Shown here: piece by piece, positions 1 through 14,477 of the stretch
Layout: each line of letters begins with the position of its first letter
How positions within the stretch are numbered: position 1 is the first letter of the stretch
Source: Vespa crabro
Taxonomy: Eukaryota > Arthropoda > Insecta > Hymenoptera > Vespidae
DNA: 64,000 nt
NCBI RefSeq assembly: GCF_910589235.1
Contig: NC_060960.1
Span: 1-64,000 of the forward strand
Direction of reading: 5' to 3'
Program-made: the position numbers and the translations under genes
The notes under the pieces: model-generated
Seen by the model: only the letters and a program-made list of their open reading frames with translations
Databases searched by the model: none
What the model was told of the DNA's origin: nothing

Positions 1-180
1 CCAAAAACGAAAACATTGAAATCTCGTTCAATTTCATTGATTTTATATTCTATCGATGCAGAATAAAGAATATAACAAGAATATAACGTTTTTACTATGT
101 TTAAATACGCGTTTTCATATGATAATTGTCGAAAAACGTAATCAACATACGCGAATTTCGTTATATGCGTAGATAAAATC
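1..180 (+). repeat. Partial satellite unit at the left edge (3' part)
   Basis: The window opens inside a unit of the 342-bp subfamily, recognisable by ccaaaaacg followed by aaaacattgaaat. It runs on into the unit at 181. This tail plus the next unit (1-522) match 2053-2573 closely, sharing atcaacatacg, gttatatgcgtag, gtcgcaaaacg and caattactgcag. The array therefore continues to the left of the window. Confidence 0.93.
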
Positions 181-3100
181 GTGAAATCTTTAATAATACT
201 TGTGCCACAGTTAGAAAAATGTTACCAATCGATTCAGAACATTGCATTTCATAAGATCAAACATCTATTTTATATTGGAATCAAAGTTTTTAACATTCTT
301 TCATATCGTATATACGATTTTTTCGCTCATATACGCGTATCGTCGCAAAACGAAAACTTGAAATCACGTTCAATTTCATTCATTTTATATTCAATTACTG
401 CAGAATAAAGAATATAACAAGAATATAACGTTTTTACTATGTTTAAATACGCGTTTTCATATGATAATTGTCGAAAAACGTAATCGACATACGCGAATTT
501 CGGTATATGCGAAGATAAAATCGTGAAATCTTTAATAATACTTGTGCCACAGTTAGAAAAATGTTACCAATCGATTCAGAACATTGCATTTCATAAGATC
601 AAACATCTATTTTATATTGGAATCAAAGTTTTTTAACACTCTTTCATATCGTATATACGATTTTTTCGCTCATATACGCGTATCGTCCAAAAACGAAAAC
701 TTTGAATTCTCGTTCAATTTCATTGATTTTATATTCTATCGATGCAGAATAAAGAATATAACAAGAATATAACGTTTTTACTATGTTTAAATACGCGTTT
801 TCATATGATAATTGTCGAAAAACCTAATCGACATACGCGAATTTCGGTATATGCGAAGATAAAATCGTGAAATCTTTAATAATACTTGTGCCACAGTTAG
901 GAAAATGTTACCAATCGATTCAGAACATTGCATTTCATAAGATCAAACATCTATTTTATATTGGAATCAAGGTTTTTAACATTCTTTCATATCGTATATA
1001 CGATTTTTCGCTCATATACGCGTATCGTCGAAAAACGAAAACTTGAAATCTCGATCAATTTCATTGATTTTATATTCTATCGATGCAGAATAAAGAATAT
1101 AACAAGAATATAACGTTTTTACTATGTTTAAATACGCGTTTTCATGTGATAATTGTCGAAAAACGTAATCGACATACGCGAATTTCGGTATATGCGAAGA
1201 TAAAATCGTAAAATCTTTAATAATACTTGTGCAACAGTTAGAGAAATGTTACCAATCGATCTAGAACATTGCATTTCATAAGATCAAACGTCTATTTTAT
1301 ATTGGAATCAAAGTTTTTAACATTCTTTCATATCGTATATACGATTTTTCGCTCATATACGTGTATCGTCGAAAAACGAAAACTTGAAATCTCGTTCAAT
1401 TTCATTGATTTTATGTTCTATCTATGCAGAATAAAGAATGTAACAAGAATATAACGTTTTTACTATGTTTAAATACGCGTTTTCATATGATAATTGTCGA
1501 AAAACGTAATCGACATACGCGAATTTCGGTATATGCGAATATAAAATCGTGAAATCTTTAATAATACTTGTGCCACAGTTAGAAAAATGTTACCAATCGA
1601 TTCAGAACATTGCATTTCATAAGATCAAACATCTATTTTATATTGGAATCAAAGTTTTTTAACATTCTTTCATATCGTATATACGATTTTTCGCTCATAT
1701 ACGCGTATCGTCGAAAAACGAAAACTTGAAATCTCGTTCAATTTCATTGATTTTATATTCTATCGATGCAGAATAAAGAATATAACAAGAATATAACGTT
1801 TTTACTATTTATAAATATGCGTTTTCATATGATAATTGTAGAAAAACGTAATCGACATACGCGAATTTCGGTATATGCGAAGATGAAATCGTGAAATCTT
1901 TAATAATACTTGTACTACAGTTAGAAAAATGTTACCAATCGATTCAGAACATTGCATTTCATCAGATCAAACATCCATTTTATATTGGAATCAAAGTTTT
2001 TAACATTCTTTCATATCGTATATACGATTTTTCGCTCAGATACGCGTATCGTCCAAAAACGAAAACATTGAAATCTCGTTCAATTTCATTGATTTTATAT
2101 TCTATCGATGCAGAATAAAGAATATAACAAGAATATAACGTTTTTACTATGTTTAAATACGCGTTTTCATATGATAATTGTCGAAAAACGTAATCAACAT
2201 ACGCGAATTTCGTTATATGCGTAGATAAAATCGTGAAATCTTTAATAATACTTGTGCCACAGTTAGAAAAATGTTACCAATCGATTCAGAACATTGCATT
2301 TCATAAGATCAAACATCTATTTTATATTGGAATCAAAGTTTTTAACATTCTTTCATATCGTATATACGATTTTTCGCTCATATACGCGTATCGTCGCAAA
2401 ACGAAAACTTGAAATCACGTTCAATTTCATTCATTTTATATTCAATTACTGCAGAATAAAGAATATAACAAGAATATAACGTTTTTACTATGTTTAAATA
2501 CGCGTTTTCATATGATAATTGTCGAAAAACGTAATCGACATACGCGAATTTCGGTATATGCGAAGATAAAATCGTGAAATCTTTAATAATACTTGTACCA
2601 CAGTTAGAAAAATGTTACCAATCGATTCAGACCATTGCATTTCATAAGATCAAACATCCATTTTATATTGGAATCAAAGTTTTTAACATTCTTTCATATC
2701 GTATATACGATTTTTCGCTCAGATACGCGTATCGACGAAAAACGAATACATTGAAATATCGTTCAATTTCATTGATTTTATATTCTATCGATGCAGAATA
2801 AAGAATATAACAAGAATATAACGTTTTTACTATGTTAAATACGCGTTTTCATATGATAATTGTCGAAAAACGTAATCGACATACGCGAATTTCGGTATAT
2901 GCGAAGATAAAATCGTGAAATCTTTAATAATACTTGTGCCACAGTTAGAAAAATGTTACCAATCGATTCAGAACATTGCATATCATAAGATCAAACATCT
3001 ATTTTATATTGGAATCAATATTTTTAACATTCTTTCATATCGTATATACGATTTTTCGCTAATATACGCGTACCGTCGAAAAACGAACACTTGAAATCTC

Positions 3101-5301
3101 GTTCAATTTCATTGATTTTATATTGTATCGATGCAGAATAAAGAATATAACAAGAATATAACGTTTTTACTATGTATAAATATGCGTTTTCATATGATAA
3201 TTGTCGAAAAACGTAATCGACATACGCGAATTTCGGTATATGCGAAGCTAAAATCGTGAAATCTTTAATAATACTTGTACCACAGTTAGAAAAATGTTAC
3301 CAATCGATTCAGGACATTGCATTTCATCAGATCAAACATCCATTTTATATTGGAATCAAAGTTTTTAACATTCTTTCATATCGTATATACGATTTTTCGC
3401 TCATATACGCGTATCGTCGAAAAACGAAAACTTGAAATCTCGATCAATTTCAATGATTTTATATTCTATCGATGCAGAATAAAGAATATAACAAGAATAT
3501 AACGTTTTTACTATGTTTAAATACGCGTTTTCATGTGATAATTGTCGAAAAACGTAATCGACATACGCGAATTTCGGTATATGCGAAGATAAAATCGTGA
3601 AATCTTTAATAATACTTGTGCAACAGTTAGAAAAATGTTACCAATCGATTCAGGACATTGCATTTCATCAGATCAAACATCCATTTTATATTGGAATCAA
3701 AGTTTTTAACATTCTTTCATATCGTATATACGATTTTTCGCTCATATACGCGTATCGTCGAAAAACGAAAACTTGAAATCTCGATCAATTTCATTGATTT
3801 TATATTCTATCGATGCAGAATAAAGAATATAACAAGAATATAACGTTTTTACTATGTTTAAATACGCGTTTTCATATGATAATTGTCGAAAAACGTAATC
3901 GACATACGCGCATTTCGTTATATGCGTAGATAAAATCGTGAAATCTTTAATAATACTTGTGCCACAGTTAGAAAAATGTTACCAATCGATTCAGAACATT
4001 GCATTTCATAAGATCAAACATCTATTTTATATTGGAATCAAAGTTTTTAACATTCTTTCATATCGTATATACTATTTTTCGCTCATATACGCGTATCGTC
4101 GAAAAACGAAAAGTTGAAATCTCGTTCAATTTCATTCATTTTATATTCAATTGCTGCAGAATAAAGAATATAACAAGAATATAACGTTTTTACTATGTTT
4201 AAATACGCGTTTTCATATGATAATTGTCGAAAAACGTAATCGACATACGCGAATTTCGGTATATGCGAAGATAAAATCGTGAAATCTTTAATAATACTTG
4301 TGCCACAGTTAGAAAAATGTTACCAATCGATTCAGAACATTGCATTTCATAAGATCAAACATCTATTTTATATTGGAATCATAGTTTTTAGCATTCTTTC
4401 ATATCGTATATACGATTTTTCGCTCATATACGCGTATCGTCGAAAAACGAAAACTTGAAATCTCGTTCAATTTCATTGATTTTATATACTATCGATGCAG
4501 AATAAAGAATATAACAAGAATATAACGTTTTTACTATGTTTAAATACGTGTTTTCATATGATGATTGTCGAAAAACGTAATCGACATACGCGAATTTCGG
4601 TATATGCGAAGATAAAATCGTGAAATCTTTAATAATACTTGTACCACAGTTAGAAAAATGTTACCAATCGATTCAGACCATTGCATTTCATAAGATCAAA
4701 CATCCATTTTATATTGGAATCAAAGTTTTTAACATTCTTTCATATCGTATATACGATTTTTCGCTCAGATACGCGTATCGACGAAAAACGAATACATTGA
4801 AATATCGTTCAATTTCATTGATTTTATATTCTATCGATGCAGAATAAAGAATATAACAAGAATATAACGTTTTTACTATGTTAAATACGCGTTTTCATAT
4901 GATAATTGTCGAAAAACGTAATCGACATACGCGAATTTCGGTATATGCGAAGATTAAATCGTGAAATCTTTAATAATACTTGTGCCACAGTTAGAAAAAT
5001 GTTACCAATCGATTCAGAACATTGCATTTCATAAGATCAAACATCTATTTTATATTGGAATCAAAGTTTTTAACATTCTTTCATATCGTATATACGATTT
5101 TTCGCTAATATACGCGTACCGTCGAAAAACGAAAACTTGAAATCTCGTTCAATTTCATTGATTTTATATTGTATCGATGCAGAATAAAGAATATAACACG
5201 AATATAACGTTTTTACTATGTATAAATATGCGTTTTCATATGATAATTGTCGAAAAACGTAATCGACATACGCGAATTTCGGTATATGCGAAGATAAAAT
5301 C
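181..5301 (+). repeat. Mixed satellite block with 6-unit spacing
   Basis: Fifteen units start at 181, 523, 867, 1208, 1549, 1891, 2233, 2574, 2915, 3256, 3597, 3938, 4279, 4620 and 4961. The unit at 523 is 344 bp because of three separate +1 insertions (gtttttta, gattttttcg, aactttgaat). Two six-unit spacings are visible. Positions 1-522 match 2053-2573. Positions 2574 to about 3400 match 4620 to about 5446 at offset 2046, sharing cagaccattgc, gtatcgacgaaaaacg, tatgttaaat, gctaatatacgcgtaccg and ttatattgtatcg. Units at 3256 and 3597 share cattgcatttcatcag. The 867-1548 pair matches a distant pair at 19582-20263. Confidence 0.88.
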
Positions 5302-6325
5302 GTGAAATCTTTAATAATACTTGTACCACAGTTAGAAAAATGTTACCAATCGATTCAGGACATTGCATTTCATCAGATCAAACATCCATTTTATATTGGA
5401 ATCAAAGTTTTTAACATTCTTTCATATCGTATATACGATTTTTCGCTCAGATACGCGTATCGTCCAAAAACGAAAACATTGAAATCTCGTTCAATCTCAT
5501 TGATTTTATTTTCTATCGATGCAGAATAAAGAATATAACAAGAATATAACGTTTTTACTATGTTTAAATACGCGTTTTCATATGATAATTGTCGAAAAAC
5601 TTAATCGACATACGCGAATTTCGTTATATGCGAAGATAAAATCGTGATATCTTTAATAATACTTGTGCCATAGTTAGAAAAATGTTACCAATCGATTCAG
5701 AACATTGCATTTCATAAGATCAAACATCTATTTTATATTGGAATCAAAGTTTTTAACATTCTTTCACATCGTATATACGATTTTTCGCTCATATACGCGT
5801 ATCGTCGAAAAACGAAAACTTGAAATCTCGTTCAATTTCATTGATTTTATATTCTATCGATGCAGAATAAAGAATACAACAAGAATATAACGTTTTTACT
5901 ATGTTTAAATACGCGTTTTCATATGATAATTGTCGAAAAACGTAATCGACATACGCGAATTTCGGTATATGCGAAGATAAAATCGTGAAATCTTTAATAA
6001 TACTTGTGCCACAGTTAGAAAAATGTTACCAATCGATTCAGAACATTGCATTTCATAAGACCAAACATCTATTTTATATTAGAATCATAGTTTTTAACAT
6101 TCTTTCACATCGTATATTCGATTTTTCGCTCATATACGCGTATCGTCGAAAAACGAAAACTTGAAATCTCGTTCAATTTCATTGATTTTATATACTATCG
6201 ATGCAGAATAAAGAATATAACAAGAATATAACGTTTTTACTATGTTTAAATACGTGTTTTCATATGATAATTGTCGAAAAACGTAATCGACATACGCGAA
6301 TTTCGGTATATGCGAAGATAAAATC

Positions 6326-6655
6326 GTGAAATCTTTAATAATACTTGTACCACAGTTAGAAAAATGTTACCAATCGATTCAGACCATTGCATTTCATAAG
6401 ATCAAACGTCTATTTTATATTGGAATCAAAGTTTTTAACATTCTTTCATATCGTATATACGATTTTTCGCTCATATACGCGTATCGTCGAAAAACGAAAA
6501 CTTGAAATCTCGTTCAATTTCATTGATTTTATATTCTATCGATGCAGAATAAAGAATATAACGTTTTTACTATGTTTAAATACGCGTTTTCATATGATAG
6601 TTGTCGAAAAACGTAATCGACATACGCGAATTTCGGTATATGCGAAGATAAAATC
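6326..6655 (+). repeat. 330-bp variant unit with one 11-mer lost (copy 1)
   Basis: The reference has two adjacent copies of aagaatataac; this unit has only one, so it reads gaataaagaatataacgttt. The loss brings the unit to 330 bp, a multiple of 3, and extends the spurious open frame here to 90 codons. It also carries aaacgtc and catatgatagttg. Confidence 0.92.
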
Positions 6656-8361
6656 GTGAAATCTTTAATAATACTTGTGCCACAGTTAGAAAAATGTTAC
6701 CAATCGATTCAGAACATTGCATTTCATAAGATCAAACATCTATTTTATATTGGAATCAAAGTTTTTAACATTCTTTCATATCGTATATACGATTTTTCGC
6801 TCATATACGCGTATCGTCGAAAAACGAAAACTTGAAATCTCGTTCAATTTCATTGATTTTATATTCTATCGATGCAGAATAAAGAATATAACAAGAATAT
6901 AACGTTTATACTATGTTTAAATACGCGTTTTCATATGATAATTGTCGAAAAACGTAATCGACATACGCGAATTTCGGTATATGCGAAGATAAAATCGTGA
7001 AATCTTTAATAATACTTGTGCCACAGTTAGAAAAATGTTACCAATCGATTCAGAACATTGCATTTCATAAGATCAAACATCTATTTTATATTGCAATCAA
7101 AGTTTTCAACATTCTTTCATATCGTATATACGATTTTTCGCTCATATACGCGTATCGTCGAAAAACGAAAACTTGAAATCTCGTTCAATTTCATTGATTT
7201 TATATTCTATCGATGCAGAATAAAGAATATAACAAGAAAATAACGTTTTTACTATGTTTAAATACGTGTTTTCATATGATAATTGTCGAAAAACGTAATC
7301 GACATACGCGAATTTCGGTATATGCGAAGATAAAATCGTGAAATCTTTAATAATACTTGTACCACAGTTAGAAAAATGTTACCAATCGATTCAGACCATT
7401 GCTTTTCTTAAGATCAAACATCCATTTTATATTGGAATCAAAGTTTTTAACATTCTTTCATATCGTATATACGATTTTTCGCTCAGATACGCGTATCGTC
7501 CAAAAACGAAAACATTGAAATCTCGTTCAATCTCATTGATTTTATATTCTATCGATGCAGAATAAAGAATATAACAAGAATATAACGTTTTTACTATGTT
7601 TAAATACGCGTTTTCATATGATAATTGTCGAAAAACTTAATCGACATACGCGAATTTCGTTATATGCGAAGATAAAATCGTGATATCTTTAATAATACTT
7701 GTGCCACAGTTAGAAAAATGTTACCAATCGATTCAGAACATTGCATTTCATAAGATCAAACATCTATTTTATATTGGAATCAAAGTTTTTAACATTCTTT
7801 CACATCGTATATACGATTTTTCGCTCATATACGCGTATCGTCGAAAAACGAAAACTTGAAATCTCGTTCAATTTCATTGATTTTATATTCTATCGATGCA
7901 GAATAAAGAATACAACAAGAATATAACGTTTTTACTATGTTTAAATACGCGTTTTCATATGATAATTGTCGAAAAACGTAATCGACATACGCGAATTTCG
8001 GTATATGCGAAGATAAAATCGTGAAATCTTTAATAATACTTGTGCCACAGTTAGAAAAATGTTACCAATCGATTCAGAACATTGCATTTCATAAGACCAA
8101 ACATCTATTTTATATTGGAATCATAGTTTTTAACATTCTTTCACATCGTATATTCGATTTTTCGCTCATATACGCGTATCGTCGAAAAACGAAAACTTGA
8201 AATCTCGTTCAATTTCATTGATTTTATATACTATCGATGCAGAATAAAGAATATAACAAGAATATAACGTTTTTACTATGTTTAAATACGTGTTTTCATA
8301 TGATAATTGTCGAAAAACGTAATCGACATACGCGAATTTCGGTATATGCGAAGATAAAATC

Positions 8362-8691
8362 GTGAAATCTTTAATAATACTTGTACCACAGTTAGAAAAA
8401 TGTTACCAATCGATTCAGACCATTGCTTTTCATAAGATCAAACGTCTATTTTATATTGGAATCAAAGTTTTTAACATTCTTTCATATCGTATATACGATT
8501 TTTCGCTCATATACGCGTATCGTCGAAAAACGAAAACTTGAAATCTCGTTCAATTTCATTGATTTTATATTCTATCGATGCAGAATAAAGAATATAACGT
8601 TTTTACTATGTTTAAATACGCGTTTTCATATGATAGTTGTCGAAAAACGTAATCGACATACGCGAATTTCGGTATATGCGAAGATAAAATC
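8362..8691 (+). repeat. 330-bp variant unit with one 11-mer lost (copy 2)
   Basis: Same 11-bp loss as the unit at 6326, 2036 bp downstream of it and at the same place in the six-unit repeat. It differs from that unit by cattgctttt in place of cattgcattt. Confidence 0.92.
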
Positions 8692-10397
8692 GTGAAATCT
8701 TTAATAATACTTGTGCCACAGTTAGAAAAATGTTACCAATCGATTCAGAACATTGCATTTCATAAGATCAAACATCTATTTTATATTGGAATCAAAGTTT
8801 TTAACATTCTTTCATATCGTATATACGATTTTTCGCTCATATACGCGTATCGTCGAAAAACGAAAACTTGAAATCTCGTTCAATTTCATTGATTTTATAT
8901 TCTATCGATGCAGAATAAAGAATATAACAAGAATATAACGTTTATACTATGTTTAAATACGCGTTTTCATATGATAATTGTCGAAAAACGTAATCGACAT
9001 ACGCGAATTTCGGTATATGCGAAGATAAAATCGTGAAATCTTTAATAATACTTGTGCCACAGTTAGAAAAATGTTACCAATCGATTCAGAACATTGCATT
9101 TCATAAGATCAAACATCTATTTTATATTGCAATCAAAGTTTTCAACATTCTTTCATATCGTATATACGATTTTTCGCTCATATACGCGTATCGTCGAAAA
9201 ACGAAAACTTGAAATCTCGTTCAATTTCATTGATTTTATATTCTATCGATGCAGAATAAAGAATATAACAAGAAAATAACGTTTTTACTATGTTTAAATA
9301 CGTGTTTTCATATGATAATTGTCGAAAAACGTAATCGACATACGCGAATTTCGGTATATGCGAAGATAAAATCGTGAAATCTTTAATAATACTTGTGCCA
9401 CAGTTAGAAAAATGTTACCAATCGATTCAGACCATTGCTTTTCTTAAGATCAAACATCCATTTTATATTGGAATCAAAGTTTTTAACATTCTTTCATATC
9501 GTATATACGATTTTTCGCTCAGATACGCGTATCGTCCAAAAACGAAAACATTGAAATCTCGTTCAATCTCATTGATTTTATATTCTATCGATGCAGAATA
9601 AAGAATATAACAAGAATATAACGTTTTTACTATGTTTAAATACGCGTTTTCATATGATAATTGTCGAAAAACTTAATCGACATACGCGAATTTCGTTATA
9701 TGCGAAGATAAAATCGTGATATCTTTAATAATACTTGTGCCACAGTTAGAAAAATGTTACCAATCGATTCAGAACATTGCATTTCATAAGATCAAACATC
9801 TATTTTATATTGGAATCAAAGTTTTTAACATTCTTTCACATCGTATATACGATTTTTCGCTCATATACGCGTATCGTCGAAAAACGAAAACTTGAAATCT
9901 CGTTCAATTTCATTGATTTTATATTCTATCGATGCAGAATAAAGAATACAACAAGAATATAACGTTTTTACTATGTTTAAATACGCGTTTTCATATGATA
10001 ATTGTCGAAAAACGTAATCGACATACGCGAATTTCGGTATATGCGAAGATAAAATCGTGAAATCTTTAATAATACTTGTGCCACAGTTAGAAAAATGTTA
10101 CCAATCGATTCAGAACATTGCATTTCATAAGATCAAACATCTATTTTATATTGGAATCAAAGTTTTTAACATTCTTTCACATCGTATATTCGATTTTTCG
10201 CTCATATACGCGTATCGTCGAAAAACGAAAACTTGAAATCTCGTTCAATTTCATTGATTTTATATACTATCGATGCAGAATAAAGAATATAACAAGAATA
10301 TAACGTTTTTACTATGTTTAAATACGTGTTTTCATATGATAATTGTCGAAAAACGTAATCGACATACGCGAATTTCGGTATATGCGAAGATAAAATC

Positions 10398-10727
10398 GTG
10401 AAATCTTTAATAATACTTGTACCACAGTTAGAAAAATGTTACCAATCGATTCAGAACATTGCTTTTCATAAGATCAAATGTCTATTTTATATTGGAATCA
10501 AAGTTTTTAACATTCTTTCATATCGTATATACGATTTTTCGCTCATATACGCGTATCGTCGAAAAACGAAAACTTGAAATCTCGTTCAATTTCATTGATT
10601 TTATATTCTATCGATGCAGAATAAAGAATATAACGTTTTTACTATGTTTAAATACGCGTTTTCATATGATAGTTGTCGAAAAACGTAATCGACATACGCG
10701 AATTTCGGTATATGCGAAGATAAAATC
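10398..10727 (+). repeat. 330-bp variant unit with one 11-mer lost (copy 3)
   Basis: Same 11-bp loss, 2036 bp after copy 2. It has two private changes, cagaacattgc and aaatgtc. It also opens the stretch that is matched 4421 bp downstream. Confidence 0.92.
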
Positions 10728-11068
10728 GTGAAATCTTTAATAATACTTGTGCCACAGTTAGAAAAATGTTACCAATCGATTCAGAACATTGCATTTCATA
10801 AGATCAAACATCTATTTTATATTGGAATCAAAGTTTTTAACATTCTTTCATATCGTATATACGATTTTTCGCTCATATACGCGTATCGTCGAAAAACGAA
10901 AACTTGAAATCTCGTTCAATTTCATTGATTTTATATTCTATCGATGCAGAATAAAGAATATAACAAGTATATAACGCTTTTACTATGTTTAAATACGCGT
11001 TTTCATATGATAATTGTCGAAAAACGTAATCGACATACGCGAATTTCGGTATATGCGAAGATAAAATC

Positions 11069-12773
11069 GTGAAATCTTTAATAATACTTGTGCCACAGTT
11101 AGAAAAATGTTACCAATCGATTCAGAACATTGCATTTCATAAGATCAAACATCTATTTTATATTGCAATCAAAGTTTTCAACATTCTTTCATATCGTATA
11201 TACGATTTTTCGCTCATATACGCGTATCGTCGAAAAACGAAAACTTGAAATCTCGTTCAATTTCATTGATTTTATATTCTATCGATGCAGAATAAAGAAT
11301 ATAACAAGAAAATAACGTTTTTACTATGTTTAAATACGTGTTTTCATATGATAATTGTCGAAAAACGTAATCGACATACGCGAATTTCGGTATATGCGAA
11401 GATAAAATCGTGAAATCTTTAATAATACTTGTACCACAGTTAGAAAAATGTTACCAATCGATTCAGACCATTGCTTTTCTTAAGATCAAACATCCATTTT
11501 ATATTGGAATCAAAGTTTTTAACATTCTTTCATATCGTATATACGATTTTTCGCTCATATACGCGTATCGTCGAAAAACGAAAACTTGAAATCTCGTTCA
11601 ATTTCATTGATTTTATATTCCATCGATGCAGAATAAAGAATATAACAAGAATATAACGTTTTTACTATGTTTAAATACGCGTTTTCATATGATAATTGTC
11701 GAAAAACGTAATCGACATACGCGAATTTCGGTATATGCGAAGATAAAATCGTGAAATCTTTAATAATACTTGTGCCACAGTTAGAAAAATGTTACCAATC
11801 GATTCAGAACATTGCATTTCATAAGATCAAACATCTATTTTATATTGCAATCAAAGTTTTCAACATTCTTTCATATCGTATATACGATTTTTCGCTCATA
11901 TACGCGTATCGTCGAAAAACGAAAACTTGAAATCTCGTTCAATTTCATTGATTTTATATTCTATCGATGCAGAATAAAGAATATAACAAGAAAATAACGT
12001 TTTTACTATGTTTAAATACGTGTTTTCATATGATAATTGTCGAAAAACGTAATCGACATACGCGAATTTCGGTATATGCGAAGATAAAATCGTGAAATCT
12101 TTAATAATACTTGTACCACAGTTAGAAAAATGTTACCAATCGATTCAGACCATTGCTTTTCTTAAGATCAAACATCCATTTTATATTGGAATCAAAGTTT
12201 TTAACATTCTTTCATATCGTATATACGATTTTTCGCTCATATACGCGTATCGTCGAAAAACGAAAACTTGAAATCTCGTTCAATTTCATTGATTTTATAT
12301 TCCATCGATGCAGAATAAAGAATATAACAAGAATATAACGTTTTTACTATGTTTAAATACGCGTTTTCATATGATAATTGTCGAAAAACGTAATCGACAT
12401 ACGCGAATTTCGGTATATGCGAAGATAAAATCGTGAAATCTTTAATAATACTTGTGCCACAGTTAGAAAAATGTTACCAATCGATTCAGAACATTGCATT
12501 TCATAAGATCAAACATCTATTTTATATTGCAATCAAAGTTTTCAACATTCTTTCATATCGTATATACGATTTTTCGCTCATATACGCGTATCGTCGAAAA
12601 ACGAAAACTTGAAATCTCGATCAATTTCATTGATTTTATATTCTATCGATGCAGAATAAAGAATATAACAAGAATATAACGTTTTTACTATGTTTAAATA
12701 CGCGTTTTCATATGATAATTGTCGAAAAACGTAATCGACATACGCGAATTTCGGTATATGCGAAGATAAAATC
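11069..12773 (+). repeat. 682-bp dimeric repeat, about 2.5 copies
   Basis: Units at 11069, 11751 and 12433 are one type (attgcaatcaaagttttcaac; the first two also have aagaaaataacg). Units at 11410 and 12092 are the other (cagaccattgcttttcttaag with ccatcgatg). They alternate exactly every 682 bp. The unit at 11410 is a hybrid: its 5' part matches units 7338 and 9374, but its 3' part has gctcatatac and aaacttgaa in place of gctcagatac and aaacattgaa. The recombination that ended the 2036-bp repeat therefore lies inside this unit, near 11545. Confidence 0.88.
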
Positions 12774-14477
12774 GTGAAATCTTTAATAATACTTGTGCCA
12801 CAGTTAGAAAAATGTTACCAATCTATCCAGAACATTGCATTTCATAAGATCAAACATCTATTTTATATTGGAATCAAAGTTTTTAACACTCTTTCATATC
12901 GTATATACGATTTTTCGCTCATATACGCGTATCGTCGAAAAACGAAAACTTGAAATCTCGTTCAATTTCATTGATTTTATATTCTATCGATGCAGAATAA
13001 AGAATATAACAAGAATATAACGTTTTTACTATGTTAAATACGCGTTTTCATATGATAATTGTCGAAAAACCTAATCGACATACGCGAATTTCGGTATATG
13101 CGAAGATAAAATCGTGAAATCTTTAATAATACTTGTGCCACAGTTAGAAAAATGTTACCAATCGATTCAGAACATTGCATTTCATAAGATCAAACATCTA
13201 TTTTATATTGGAATCAAAGTTTTTAACACTCTTTCATATCGTATATACGATTTTTCGCTCATATACGCGTATCGTCCAAAAACGAAAACTTGAATTCTCG
13301 TTCAATTTCATTGATTTTATATTCTATCGATGCAGAATAAAGAATATAACAAGAATATAACGTTTTTACTATATTTAAATACGCGTTTTCATATGATAAT
13401 TGTCGAAAAACCTAATCGACATACGCGAATTTCGGTATATGCGAAGATAAAATCGTGAAATCTTTAATAATACTTGTGCCACAGTTAGAAAAATGTTACC
13501 AATCTATCCAGAACATTGCATTTCATAAGATCAAACATCTATTTTATATTGGAATCAAAGTTTTTAACATACTTTCATATCGTATATACGATTTTTCGCT
13601 CATATACGCGTATCGTCGAAAAACGAAAACTTGAAATCTCGTTCAATTTCATTCATTTTATATTCTATCGCTGCAGAATAAAGAATATAACAAGAATATA
13701 ACGTTTTTACTATGTTTAAATACGCGTTTTCATATGATAATTGTCGAAAAACGTAATCGACATACGCGAATTTCGGTATATGCGAAGATAAAATCGTGAA
13801 ATCTTTAATAATACTTGTGCCACAGTTAGAAAAATGTTACCAATCGATTCAGAACATTGCATTTCATAAGATCAAACATCTATTTTATATTGGAATCATA
13901 GTTTTTAACATTCTTTCATATCGTATATACGATTTTTCGCTCATATACGCGTATCGTCGAAAAACGAAAACTTGAAATCTCGTTCAATTTCATTGATTTT
14001 ATATACTATCGATGCAGAATAAAGAATATAACAAGAATATAACGTTTTTACTATGTTTAAATACGCGTTTTCATATGATAATTGTCGAAAAACGTAATCG
14101 ACATACGCGAATTTCGGTATATGCGAAGATAAAATCGTGAAATCTTTAATAATACTTGTGACACAGTTAGAAAAATGTTACCAATCAATTCAGAACATTG
14201 CATTTCATAAGATCAAATATCTATTTTATATTGCAATCAAAGTTTTCAACATTCTTTCATATCGTATATACGATTTTTCGCTCATATACGCGTATTGTCG
14301 AAAAACGAAAACTTGAAAACTCGTTCAATTTCATTGATTTTATATTCCGTCGATGCAGAATAAAGAATATAACAAGAATATAACGTTTTTACTATGTTTA
14401 AATACGCGTTTTCATATGATAATTGTCGAAAAACGTAATCGACATACGCGAATTTCGGTATATGCGAAGATAAAATC

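Larger units (their letters stand above)
5302..11409 (+). repeat. 2036-bp six-unit higher-order repeat, three copies
   Basis: The copies are 5302-7337, 7338-9373 and 9374-11409. Each is built of units of 342, 341, 341, 330, 341 and 341 bp, in that order. Shared diagnostics by unit: gctcagatac with gtccaaaaacg and caatctcattg; gtgatatctttaat with aatacaacaag; cacatcgtatattcg with atatactatcg; the 330-bp unit; aacgtttatac; and attgcaatcaaagttttcaac with aagaaaataacg. Copies two and three differ at about seven positions by eye (for example gtaccacag/gtgccacag, agaccaaac/agatcaaac, aaacgtc/aaatgtc), roughly 99.6% identity. Copy one diverges mainly in its first 120 bp. Recent tandem amplification is the natural explanation. 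Confidence 0.92.
10057..14136 (+). repeat. 4421-bp thirteen-unit duplication, left copy
   Basis: Positions in this stretch recur 4421 bp downstream (14478-18557). Matched landmarks are cacatcgtatattcg (10057 and 14478), the 330-bp unit (10398 and 14819), aacgtttatac-type neighbours, ctcgatcaat (12433 and 16854), aatctatccag (12774 and 17195), a 340-bp unit with tatgttaaat (12774 and 17195), gtccaaaaacg with aaacctaatcg (13114 and 17535), catactttcat (13455 and 17876), and catagtttttaac with atatactatcg (13796 and 18217). The match is broken at the unit at 12092, which differs from 16513. One copy was therefore edited after duplication by insertion of the local dimer or by conversion. Confidence 0.87.

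Noticed and set aside
6326..6655. The 90-codon frame in the 330-bp units as a real gene
   Set aside because: It is longer only because the 11-bp loss removes a stop and makes the unit length a multiple of 3. The four cases are copies of one event.
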